Assembly: GCA_900767015.1 (NCBI GenBank)
Contig: CAAFXQ010000046.1
Coordinates: forward strand, 1-26,341
Direction: 5' to 3'
Length of the DNA: 26,341 nt
Source: Clostridia bacterium
GTDB lineage: Bacteria > Bacillota > Clostridia > Oscillospirales > Acutalibacteraceae
Under the pieces are notes generated by a model. That model was not told where the DNA came from. It was given only the letters and a program-made list of their open reading frames with translations, and made no database searches. This document shows positions 14,503 through 21,941 of this stretch, piece after piece. Position 1 is the stretch's first letter. Every line of letters starts with the position of its first letter. Both the position numbers and the translations under genes were made by a program.

Positions 14503-16764
14503 ATGGCAAGAAAAAAGAAAAATGAAAAGAAAGACGACGAAAATCTTCTTTTGAACACCCATATAGCCGACGCCGGCGAGGTCATTGACCAGCAGATTGT
14601 GGATGCACTCGAAATTAACTATATGCCCTACGCCATGAGCGTCATTCTGTCACGTGCGATTCCCGAAATCGACGGCTTCAAGCCCTCGCACCGGAAGCTT
14701 TTATATACGATGTATAAGATGAATCTGTTAGGCTCATCAAGAACCAAGTCCGCCAACATCGTCGGACAGACCATGCGGCTGAATCCCCACGGCGACGCTT
14801 CGATTTACGAAACCATGGTAAGACTTGCGAGGGGCAATGAATCGCTTTTGAATCCGTATGTTGATTCAAAGGGAAACTTCGGTAAGGCATATTCACGGGA
14901 TATGCATTGCGCCGCCGCACGATACACCGAAGCGAAGCTTGAGCCGATTTGTAACGAGCTTTTTCGTGATATTGATAAAAACACGGTTGATTTTGTCGAT
15001 AACTATGACAGCTCGACAAAAGAGCCGTCGCTTCTTCCCGTAACGTTCCCGTCGATTCTTGCGAACGTCAGTCTCGGAATCGCCGTCGGTATGGCAAGCT
15101 CAATTTGTTCATTCAATCTGACCGAGCTTTGCGAAACGACGATTGAGCTTATCAAAAATCAGGATCACGTTGTGATTGATACCATGCCGGCTCCCGATTT
15201 TGTCGGCGGCGGTACGATTCTCTATGACCGCAAGAGTATGCAGGAGATTTACGACACCGGCAGAGGCGGCATCAAAGTCCGGGCGAAGTACACTTACGAT
15301 AAATCCTGCAACTGTATTGACATCAAAGAAATTCCGCCCACAACGACAGCGGAAGCTATCATCGACAAGATTATTGAGCGTATCAAAGCCGGTACGCTTA
15401 AGGAAATCAGCGATATCCGGGACGAAACCGACAAGAGCGGACTGAAAATCACGATTGACTTAAAGCGTGGTGTTGATGCGGACAAGCTGATGCAAAAGCT
15501 TTATAAAACGACGCCGCTCGAGGATAGCTTCTCATGTAACTTCAACGTTCTCATTGACGGCTCCCCGAAAGTCCTCGGTGTCAAAGAGCTTTTGCTCGAA
15601 TGGATTCGTTTCCGGGGACGTTGTGTTTACCGCCGTATCAGCTTTGATTTGCAAAAGGCCAAGGACAAGCTGCACCTTTTAAAGGGTCTTGAAAAAATCC
15701 TGCTTGATATTGACAAGGCTATTGCGATTATCCGTAAGACCGAGGAAGAAAGCGACGTTGTGCCGAATTTGATGGTCGGCTTCGGAATCGACAAAATTCA
15801 GGCAGAATATGTTGCTGAAATCAAGCTTCGTCACCTCAACCGTGAATACATTATGAAGCGGTTAAAGGACATTGAAGAGCTTGAAAAGTCAATAGCCGAT
15901 ATGGAGGACACCCTTTCGAGCAAGGCGAAAATCCGAAAGGTTATCATCAAGGAGCTTGAACAGGTCATCAAAAAATACGGAGCACCCCGTAAGAGTGATA
16001 TTCTCGAAGTCAGCGAAATCGAAAGTGACGAAACTGTCGAGGAAATCCCCGATTATCCCGTTACGGTTTTCTTTACCAAGGACGGCTACTTCAAGAAAAT
16101 CACGCCGCAGTCGCTTCGTATGAGCGGCGAACAGAAGCTTAAGGAAAACGACGTTATCATCGAAACGATTGAAACGACGAACAATAAGGAGCTTTTGTTC
16201 TTCACCGACAAGTGTCAGGTCTATAAAGCTAAGGTAGACGACTTCGCCGACACCAAGGCGAGCGTGCTCGGTGACTATGTTCCCTCGAAGCTCGAAATGG
16301 AGGAGGGCGAGAACACCGTTTACTGCGCCGTGCTCAATGAAAAGGGAACGGGCTTCATGCTGTTCCTTTACGAAAACGGAAAGCTTGCCAAGGTCAGTCT
16401 TTCATCGTATCTGACCAAGACGAACCGCAAAAAGCTGATTAAGGCTTACAGCGACAAGTCGCCCCTTGCGGCCATCATGCAGATTGAGTCTGACCGTGAT
16501 ATCGTCATTGAAACGACGGGCGGACGGTATCTGCTGTTTAACACGGAAATCGTACTGCCGAAAGCGATGAAAGACACAATCGGTGTGTCCTGCTTTACGC
16601 TGAAGAGAAACAATAAGATTTCCGTCATGCGTGAGCATAAGGACGGCGAATTCGTCAAGGATAACCGATACAGGGCGAAGTCTCTTCCGTCAACGGGGGC
16701 ACTTCTCTCGACCGAGGACGCCGCACTGAAGAATAATTTTACGCTTGACGGCTTCGACGCATAA
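14503..16764 (+). CDS. Divergent type IIA topoisomerase subunit A (GyrA/ParC-like)
   Basis: A 753-residue breakage-rejoining subunit. It has the winged-helix start (INYMPYAMSVILSRAIPEIDG), FKPSHRKLLYTMYKM, NPHGDASIYETMVRLA and the active-site tyrosine Y141 in AAARYTEAKLEP, which attacks DNA. The tower and coiled-coil run to about residue 510 (LKDIEELEKSIADME). A beta-pinwheel-like C-terminal region of about 240 residues follows, starting VTVFFTKDGYFKKI. I see no GyrA box (QRRGGKG-like) in this region, and it is shorter than the roughly 310-residue gyrase domain, so DNA-wrapping supercoiling activity is unlikely and a topoisomerase IV-like function is favoured. It pairs with the preceding B subunit and ends at a bidirectional terminator. 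Confidence 0.9.
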   Translation: MARKKKNEKKDDENLLLNTHIADAGEVIDQQIVDALEINYMPYAMSVILSRAIPEIDGFKPSHRKLLYTMYKMNLLGSSRTKSANIVGQTMRLNPHGDASIYETMVRLARGNESLLNPYVDSKGNFGKAYSRDMHCAAARYTEAKLEPICNELFRDIDKNTVDFVDNYDSSTKEPSLLPVTFPSILANVSLGIAVGMASSICSFNLTELCETTIELIKNQDHVVIDTMPAPDFVGGGTILYDRKSMQEIYDTGRGGIKVRAKYTYDKSCNCIDIKEIPPTTTAEAIIDKIIERIKAGTLKEISDIRDETDKSGLKITIDLKRGVDADKLMQKLYKTTPLEDSFSCNFNVLIDGSPKVLGVKELLLEWIRFRGRCVYRRISFDLQKAKDKLHLLKGLEKILLDIDKAIAIIRKTEEESDVVPNLMVGFGIDKIQAEYVAEIKLRHLNREYIMKRLKDIEELEKSIADMEDTLSSKAKIRKVIIKELEQVIKKYGAPRKSDILEVSEIESDETVEEIPDYPVTVFFTKDGYFKKITPQSLRMSGEQKLKENDVIIETIETTNNKELLFFTDKCQVYKAKVDDFADTKASVLGDYVPSKLEMEEGENTVYCAVLNEKGTGFMLFLYENGKLAKVSLSSYLTKTNRKKLIKAYSDKSPLAAIMQIESDRDIVIETTGGRYLLFNTEIVLPKAMKDTIGVSCFTLKRNNKISVMREHKDGEFVKDNRYRAKSLPSTGALLSTEDAALKNNFTLDGFDA

Positions 16765-16770
16765 CAATAT

Positions 16771-16817
16771 AAAAAACCGCCGCATGGTGACTGATTGTCT
16801 CTTGCGGCGGTATTTTT
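16771..16817. terminator. Bidirectional terminator between topoisomerase A and rnhA
   Basis: CCGCCGCA (16777-16784) pairs with TGCGGCGG (16803-16810) over an 18-base loop. T-rich tracts lie on the right (TATTTTTA) and, on the other strand, a six-T run complements AAAAAA at 16771-16776. It can stop transcription from both convergent genes; the rnhA stop codon overlaps its edge. Confidence 0.85.
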
Positions 16818-17256
16818 ACTGTTTATGCGCTTCGCTTTGCCGGACAGCAAGCTCGTCGCACCGTTCGTTTTCGGGGTGACCTGCGTGCCCTTTTATCCAT
16901 TCGATTGTAACCTCGTGGCGGTCGATAAGACTTAACAGCTCGTCCCAAAGCTCGGGATTCAAGGCAGGCTTTTTGTCTTTTTTCTTCCAACCGTTCGCTT
17001 TCCAGCTTCTTGCCCAGCCGAGGTTGATTCCGTTTGCAACATACTGCGAATCGGTGACGACGGTGACTTTACATTTTTCTTTGAGTGCTTTCAGCCCCTC
17101 GATAACGGCGGTAAGCTCCATACGGTTGTTGGTTGTCTGCGCTTCGCCGCCGGACAGCTCTTTTCTTTTTCCCTGATAGTCGAGAATCGTGCCCCAGCCG
17201 CCGGCACCGGGGTTGCCCGAACAAGCGCCGTCTGTATAAATTGTGACTTTTTTCAT
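16816..17256 (-). CDS. rnhA: Ribonuclease HI
   Basis: A 146-residue enzyme that cleaves the RNA strand of RNA-DNA hybrids (R-loops, primers). The catalytic carboxylates are D9 (IYTDGACSGNPG), E47 (NNRMELTAV), D69 (VVTDSQYV) and D134 (NERCDELA), with the histidine loop KGHAGHPENE. The basic handle (WARSWKANGWKKKDKKP, about 81-97), involved in hybrid binding, is present, as in E. coli RNase HI. The start at 17256 follows AGGAGC on the - strand; the frame extends further upstream but without a ribosome binding site and across the promoter. It is the only - strand gene in the window and has its own promoter. Confidence 0.96.
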   Translation of the reverse strand: MKKVTIYTDGACSGNPGAGGWGTILDYQGKRKELSGGEAQTTNNRMELTAVIEGLKALKEKCKVTVVTDSQYVANGINLGWARSWKANGWKKKDKKPALNPELWDELLSLIDRHEVTIEWIKGHAGHPENERCDELAVRQSEAHKQ

Positions 17257-17297
17257 TGATTTGCTCCTTGAAATTTGCCGATAGTTAGTTTTAAAGT

Positions 17298-17326
17298 ATT
17301 TTACCATAAATCGGTCGGTACGGCAA
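17298..17326 (-). promoter_or_regulatory. rnhA promoter (extended -10)
   Basis: On the - strand, TTGCCG (complement of 17321-17326) and TAAAAT (complement of 17298-17303) are 17 bases apart, and TGG directly precedes the -10 box, giving an extended -10. It lies about 42 bases before the rnhA start codon, with no other gene between. Confidence 0.65.
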
Positions 17327-17363
17327 GCACTTTGAATACTCTTTGAAATCTGACTGTCAATTC

Positions 17364-17392
17364 TTGACTTCTTGCTTAAAGAATTGTATAAT
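17364..17392 (+). promoter_or_regulatory. Strong sigma-A-type promoter for the RNase J gene
   Basis: TTGACT at 17364-17369 and a perfect TATAAT at 17387-17392 are separated by the optimal 17 bases. Transcription should start near 17399, giving a leader of about 90 bases before the RNase J ATG. It is back to back with the rnhA promoter, making 17257-17489 a divergent control region. Confidence 0.8.
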
Positions 17393-17416
17393 AACAAATA
17401 CTTTATTAGTATGGGT

Positions 17417-17444
17417 CGGTTTGTAGTTTTTTCGGTACAGACCG
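17417..17444 (+). promoter_or_regulatory. Hairpin in the RNase J mRNA leader
   Basis: CGGTTTGTA (17417-17425) pairs with TACAGACCG (17436-17444), a 9-bp stem with one G-U pair and a 10-base T-rich loop, followed by TTTT. It falls inside the predicted 5' leader. It could be an attenuator, a stability element or a site for autoregulation by the nuclease it precedes; no known riboswitch class is recognised. Confidence 0.5.
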
Positions 17445-17489
17445 TTTTCGGATACATAATTTATTCAAAAAGGAGTGTTATACCTTATA

Positions 17490-19397
17490 ATGACAGTTAA
17501 GAATGCACCGGCGGCAGCAGTGAAGCCGCAAAAGAACACGTCGAAAGGTGCGGCAAAGAACAATCAGAAGAACAGCCCAAAAAACACAGCGAAAAACAAT
17601 CGGAATAAAAAGCCCAAAACAACCGCAAAACAGCAGGCAGCAAAGTCTGCTCCCTCATCTAAGGCGGCAAAGCCCGAAAAGGCGAAGAAGCCGCAGAATA
17701 AGACAACGAGTAAGAAAAGAACCACGAAGAAAAACAGCCCGGCAAAGGCGAAGCCTGTTAAAATTTCATTCCTCGGCGGTATCAACGAGGTCGGAAAGAA
17801 TATGACCGTATTTGAATACGAGGACGATATGATTATTGTCGACTGCGGTCTTGCGTTTCCTGACGAGGAAATGCCGGGTATCGACCTTGTTATTCCCGAT
17901 TTCAGCTATGTGATCAATAACGCCGATCGGATCAAGGGCGTTGTGATTACCCACGGGCATGAAGATCATATTGGCTCGCTTGCGTATCTGATGAAAAGCA
18001 TCAATGTGCCCGTTTACGGAACGAGACTGACAATCGGTCTTGTTGAGGGAAAGCTCAAGGAGCATAATCTGCTTTCCAAAGCGAAGCTTTATACCGTCAA
18101 CCCCGGTGAGCACATCAGCCTCGGAAAATTTGATGTTGAATTCATTCACGTCAACCACTCGATCCCCGACGCCGTCGCTCTGGCAATTAAATTCGGCTCA
18201 CAGACAATCGTTCACACAGGCGACTTTAAAATCGACAGTACGCCGATTGACGGCGGCATGATTGACCTTGCCAGATTTGCCGAACTCGGAAACGAGGGCG
18301 TGCTTTGCATGATGGCGGATTCGACAAACGCCGAACGGCCGGGCTACACCGAAAGCGAAAGCAAGGTGGGCGAGTCGTTCGAGCTGCTTTTCCGTAAGGC
18401 GGGAAGCCGGAGAATTATCGTGGCGACCTTCGCTTCGAATATTCACCGTGTTCAGCAGATTATCAACGTTGCCGAGGCGCTCGGAAGAAAGGTTGCGCTT
18501 TCGGGAAGAAGCCTTGAAAACGTTGTCAATATCGGCCGTGAGCTCGGCTATCTGAAAGTGCCCGAGGGAATCATCATTGACCTTGATATGATTAAAAAAT
18601 ATACCGACGACCAGCTTGTTCTGATTACAACCGGAAGTCAGGGCGAGCCGATGTCGGCGCTTACGAGAATGGCTTTTTCCGACCACAGAAAGGTTGCGAT
18701 TACGCCGCACGACTATGTCATCATCTCCGCAACGCCGATTCCCGGCAACGAAAAAACCGTCAGCCGTGTTATCAATGAACTGATGAAGCTCGGTGCCGAG
18801 GTTGTGTACGAGAAAATGTACGATGTTCACGTTTCCGGTCACGCCTGCCGTGAGGAACTCAAGCTGATGCTCGGAATCGTGAAGCCGCAGTATTTTATTC
18901 CCGTCCACGGTGAACAGAAACATCTTTTAAAGCATGCTCTTCTTGCCGAGTCGATGGGCGTTGACAAGAAGAATATTATGGTCGTTGATAACGGGATTCA
19001 GGTTGAAGTGACACCCGGCGGAATCAAAAAGGTGGGCACCGTTCCTGCTGAGGGCGTTTTTGTTGACGGACTCGGCGTCGGCGATGTCGGAAGCATCGTT
19101 ATCCGTGACCGTAAGCATCTGGCTCAGGACGGTATTATCATCATCGTTGCCGCTCTTGACGGCGTGACAGGGGATCTTGTATCCGGCCCCGACGTTGTTT
19201 CAAGAGGCTTCGTGTATGTCAAAGAGGCCGAAGACCTTATCGGAGAAGCGAGAGATACCGCTTACCGCTCCATCATGAGAAATGCCGATAAGAACTGGAC
19301 AGCCGTAAGAAACCGTGTGCGTGACGATGTATCAAGGCTGATGTATGAGCGCACCAAGAGAAGCCCGATGATTTTGCCGATACTGGTTGAGGTTTAA
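17490..19397 (+). CDS. rnj: Ribonuclease J with a long basic N-terminal extension
   Basis: A metallo-beta-lactamase/beta-CASP ribonuclease for mRNA decay and rRNA maturation (5'-3' exo and endo activity in Bacillus RNase J1). The core starts near residue 88 (KPVKISFLGGINEVGKNM), with the metal motif HGHEDH at 155-160, GDFKID, the beta-CASP segment (IVATFASNIHRVQQI, HVSGHACREELKLML) and PVHGEQKHL. From ATG 17490 it has 635 residues, about 80 more than RNase J1. The extra part is residues 1-90, almost only Lys, Ala, Asn, Thr, Ser, Pro and Gln, predicted disordered. AGGAG at 17471-17475 lies 14 bases from the ATG, longer than usual; the in-frame GTG 17475 overlaps that site and is unlikely. Confidence 0.94.
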   Translation: MTVKNAPAAAVKPQKNTSKGAAKNNQKNSPKNTAKNNRNKKPKTTAKQQAAKSAPSSKAAKPEKAKKPQNKTTSKKRTTKKNSPAKAKPVKISFLGGINEVGKNMTVFEYEDDMIIVDCGLAFPDEEMPGIDLVIPDFSYVINNADRIKGVVITHGHEDHIGSLAYLMKSINVPVYGTRLTIGLVEGKLKEHNLLSKAKLYTVNPGEHISLGKFDVEFIHVNHSIPDAVALAIKFGSQTIVHTGDFKIDSTPIDGGMIDLARFAELGNEGVLCMMADSTNAERPGYTESESKVGESFELLFRKAGSRRIIVATFASNIHRVQQIINVAEALGRKVALSGRSLENVVNIGRELGYLKVPEGIIIDLDMIKKYTDDQLVLITTGSQGEPMSALTRMAFSDHRKVAITPHDYVIISATPIPGNEKTVSRVINELMKLGAEVVYEKMYDVHVSGHACREELKLMLGIVKPQYFIPVHGEQKHLLKHALLAESMGVDKKNIMVVDNGIQVEVTPGGIKKVGTVPAEGVFVDGLGVGDVGSIVIRDRKHLAQDGIIIIVAALDGVTGDLVSGPDVVSRGFVYVKEAEDLIGEARDTAYRSIMRNADKNWTAVRNRVRDDVSRLMYERTKRSPMILPILVEV

Positions 19398-19414
19398 TTT
19401 TAAGAAAGGACGGC

Positions 19415-19441
19415 ATGAAAAATCTTGTTTGTGTGCCGTGA
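19415..19441 (+). CDS. Possible 8-codon leader ORF before gdpP
   Basis: ATG 19415 has an excellent ribosome binding site (AAGAAAGGA, 4 bases upstream) and encodes only MKNLVCVP before TGA at 19439-19441. The real gdpP start, 10 bases further on in another frame, has a poor site of its own. The mini-ORF may deliver ribosomes to gdpP by termination-reinitiation. It may equally be chance; the peptide itself shows no known leader signature such as a run of one amino acid. Confidence 0.3.
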   Translation: MKNLVCVP

Positions 19442-19451
19442 CGGATTTTAA

Positions 19452-21437
19452 ATGAAAAGCTTGTGGAAAAAATACGACACTTCGCTGATAGCCGTTTTGG
19501 TATGTGCCGTTTTTATTGCGGTGACCGCATACTTTACTGTATGGCTTGCAGCAGCCGAGCTTCTTGTAACGGCGGTACTTGTCTGGGCGAAGATATCGTA
19601 TTCGAAAAACGTTAAGCAGAAGCTTCTTTACAACGTAAAAGCCGTTGCCGATACGCTTGACTTTGAACAGGGAAAGGCTTTTGAAAAGCTAAGAGTAGCC
19701 TGCGCCTTTGTTGAAGAAGACGGAACGGTCATCTGGTTTAACGAATGCTTTAAAAATACGTTTTGTATCGATGAAACGACGCCGGTTCTTTCTCTGAAAC
19801 AGCTTTTGAAAAAGGACAGTCTTACAAAAATATTGGAGGGTAAGGGCTTTCGGGTAAAGGTCGACAGTCAATGCTTTGCCGTTTATACGAGCCTTGTTAA
19901 GCTTGAAGACGAAAACGCTTATCTCCTTTATCTTTTTGATGAAACCAAGCTAAGGCTGACTGAAAAAGAGTATTATGAGTCAAGACCGTCCATCATGCTT
20001 TCGGTTATTGACAATTCCGATGAGATCTATCAGAATTTCAAAGAAAGTGATTGTGCGGCGGTTTTCAGCAAGATTGAACAGATGATCGACGACTGGGCGT
20101 CAGGCTACGGCGGCCTTTGCCGGAAGTTTTCCAACGCCCGTATGATGATTATTGTTGAGGAGCGTGGGCTTCAGAAAATGATCGCCGACAACTTCTCGAT
20201 TCTTGAAAAAATCCGGAACCTTACCTACGACGGAAAACCGACCGAGCTGACGCTTTCGATCGGTGTCGGAAAAGAGCAGGCCCTCGGCGATTCCAACAAT
20301 TCTGCGAAACAGGCACTCGACATGGCACAAAGCCGTGGCGGCGATCAGGTCGCCATTAAGCACGAGGCGCAGTATAAATTTTACGGCGGTGTTTCTGCCG
20401 GATTTGAAAAGAAGAATAAAGTCAAAACCCGACTGATTGCCAAGACCATTGCCGGAATCATTAAAGAGAGTGACAATGTGCTTGTTATGGGTCACCGGTT
20501 TTCCGATTTTGACTCGTTCGGAAGTGCGGCGGGGATTTACAGTATCGCAAGAAATTTCGGTGTCCCCGCAAATGTTGTTGTGGATACGAAAACCTCTCTT
20601 GCCAAGCCCTTGATTGAACGGTTTGATGACGATAAGTACCCCGGCATGATTCTGCCTCCCGAAAAAGCGCTTGACCGGGTCGGGGAAAACACGCTGGTTG
20701 TTGTTGTCGATACGCACAAGCAGGGCTTTACCGAGTGCCCCGAGCTTGTCGATAAGGCGAACCGTGTTATGGTTATTGACCATCACAGAAAAAGTGTCGG
20801 ATTCATTGAAAACACGGTGGTGTTTTATCATATGCCGAACGCTTCTTCTGCCTGTGAAATGGTAACGGAGCTTGCTGAATATGTTGACAGCAAGCCGGTT
20901 ATCGATTCATTGGTGGCGCAGGCTCTTTTTGCCGGTATCATGCTTGACACGAGAAACTTTGTTATCCGTTCGGGTGTCAGAACCTTTGAAGCGGCGGCCT
21001 ATCTGAAAAGCCGGAGCGCCAATACGGTTGAAGCGAAGAAGCTGTTTTCGAACGATATGGAAATCTTCCGGCTTCGTAACAACGTAATCGATTCGGCCGA
21101 GCGTTACCGTGAATTTTGCGCAATCTCGATTGCGGAAATGGAAACGCCCGAAATCCGTCTCGTTACATCTCAGGCAGCTGATGAGATGCTGAATATCGAG
21201 GGCATCAAGGCTTCGTTCGTCCTGTATAAGAACGGCGATGAAATCAATATTTCCGCCCGCTCCTTCGGCGAAGTCAATGTTCAGCTGATTATGGAAACCT
21301 TAGGCGGAGGCGGACACCAGGCGATGTCGGCATGTCAGTTGAAAGATGTTGATTTGTCGGGAGCCCGTGCAAAACTTGAAAAAGCGATTGACAGATATAT
21401 CGAAAAATACATTGAAACTGAACCTGAAAACAAATAA
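19452..21437 (+). CDS. gdpP: Cyclic-di-AMP phosphodiesterase GdpP (DHH family)
   Basis: A 661-residue membrane enzyme that hydrolyses c-di-AMP to pApA, controlling potassium and osmolyte balance and wall stress. Two transmembrane helices (about 13-45) are followed by a PAS-like region, a degenerate GGDEF domain (about 175-300, lacking the GGDEF motif) and DHH/DHHA1 domains. The DHH part has GHRFSDFDSFGSA (H348, D352, D354), VVVDTHKQ, the DHH triad at 443-445, and GGGGHQAMSA in DHHA1. Full family length is retained. An in-frame stop at 19449-19451 forces ATG 19452 as start. The order gdpP-rplI-dnaB is the Bacillus yybT-rplI-dnaC arrangement, supporting orthology. Confidence 0.95.
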   Translation: MKSLWKKYDTSLIAVLVCAVFIAVTAYFTVWLAAAELLVTAVLVWAKISYSKNVKQKLLYNVKAVADTLDFEQGKAFEKLRVACAFVEEDGTVIWFNECFKNTFCIDETTPVLSLKQLLKKDSLTKILEGKGFRVKVDSQCFAVYTSLVKLEDENAYLLYLFDETKLRLTEKEYYESRPSIMLSVIDNSDEIYQNFKESDCAAVFSKIEQMIDDWASGYGGLCRKFSNARMMIIVEERGLQKMIADNFSILEKIRNLTYDGKPTELTLSIGVGKEQALGDSNNSAKQALDMAQSRGGDQVAIKHEAQYKFYGGVSAGFEKKNKVKTRLIAKTIAGIIKESDNVLVMGHRFSDFDSFGSAAGIYSIARNFGVPANVVVDTKTSLAKPLIERFDDDKYPGMILPPEKALDRVGENTLVVVVDTHKQGFTECPELVDKANRVMVIDHHRKSVGFIENTVVFYHMPNASSACEMVTELAEYVDSKPVIDSLVAQALFAGIMLDTRNFVIRSGVRTFEAAAYLKSRSANTVEAKKLFSNDMEIFRLRNNVIDSAERYREFCAISIAEMETPEIRLVTSQAADEMLNIEGIKASFVLYKNGDEINISARSFGEVNVQLIMETLGGGGHQAMSACQLKDVDLSGARAKLEKAIDRYIEKYIETEPENK

Positions 21438-21456
21438 GTTTTCAGAAAAAATAAAT

Positions 21457-21482
21457 GGCGGCTTTCGCTGAAAAAAGTCGCC
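21457..21482 (+). promoter_or_regulatory. Hairpin directly before the rplI ribosome binding site
   Basis: GGCGGCTTT (21457-21465) pairs with AAAGTCGCC (21474-21482), a 9-bp stem with one G-U pair and an 8-base loop. It ends just before the rplI ribosome binding site (ATAGGAGA, 21485-21492). There is no T tract, so it is not an intrinsic terminator. It may be a processing or translation-control element within the gdpP-rplI-dnaB transcript. Confidence 0.45.
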
Positions 21483-21498
21483 GGATAGGAGAACGAAC

Positions 21499-21939
21499 AT
21501 GAAAGTTATACTCAAACAGGACGTAAAAGGACTTGGGAAGAAAGGCGAGCTTGTCAACACCTCAGACGGTTATGCGAGAAACTTCCTTTTTCCCCGGAAG
21601 CTTGCCTCCGAAGCAAACGCTCAGGCTATGTCTGAAATGAAAAATAAAGAGAATGCTGAAAAGTTCAGAATAGAAACCGAGACGAAGGCGGCGAAAGATA
21701 CCGCCGCAAGAATCAGCGGAAAGACCATTAAAATCACCGCAAAAGCCGGTCAGAACGGCAAGCTTTTCGGCTCGGTTACCTCAAAGGAAATTGCTGAGAA
21801 GCTGAAAGAAACATTTTCAATCGATGTTGATAAGCGTAAAATCGCAGTAGACGACATCAAGCAATTCGGCACTTACGAGTTTGAAGTGAAGCTTTATCAG
21901 GGCATCTCGGCAAAGCTTTACGTTTCGGTCGGTGAATAA
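21499..21939 (+). CDS. rplI: 50S ribosomal protein L9
   Basis: A 146-residue ribosomal protein that binds 23S rRNA near the L1 stalk. The N-terminal domain (MKVILKQDVKGLGKKGELV, GYARNFLFPRKLA) is the family signature. A central charged helix (about 45-75) leads to the C-terminal rRNA-binding domain (GKLFGSVTSKEIAEKLKE). The size is usual. AGGAG precedes ATG 21499, and the dnaB start follows 2 bases after the stop, so the two are surely co-translated. Confidence 0.97.
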   Translation: MKVILKQDVKGLGKKGELVNTSDGYARNFLFPRKLASEANAQAMSEMKNKENAEKFRIETETKAAKDTAARISGKTIKITAKAGQNGKLFGSVTSKEIAEKLKETFSIDVDKRKIAVDDIKQFGTYEFEVKLYQGISAKLYVSVGE

Positions 21940-21941
21940 GA

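Noticed and set aside
17257..17457. N-terminal extension of RNase HI on the - strand
   Set aside because: It crosses the rnhA promoter, lacks a ribosome binding site, and the family start MKKVTIYTD lies at 17256 behind AGGAGC.
17564..17785. - strand open frame rich in Phe/Leu opposite the RNase J extension
   Set aside because: It is the antisense of lysine-rich (AAA/AAG) codons, which automatically read as Phe/Leu; no ribosome binding site or family match is visible.
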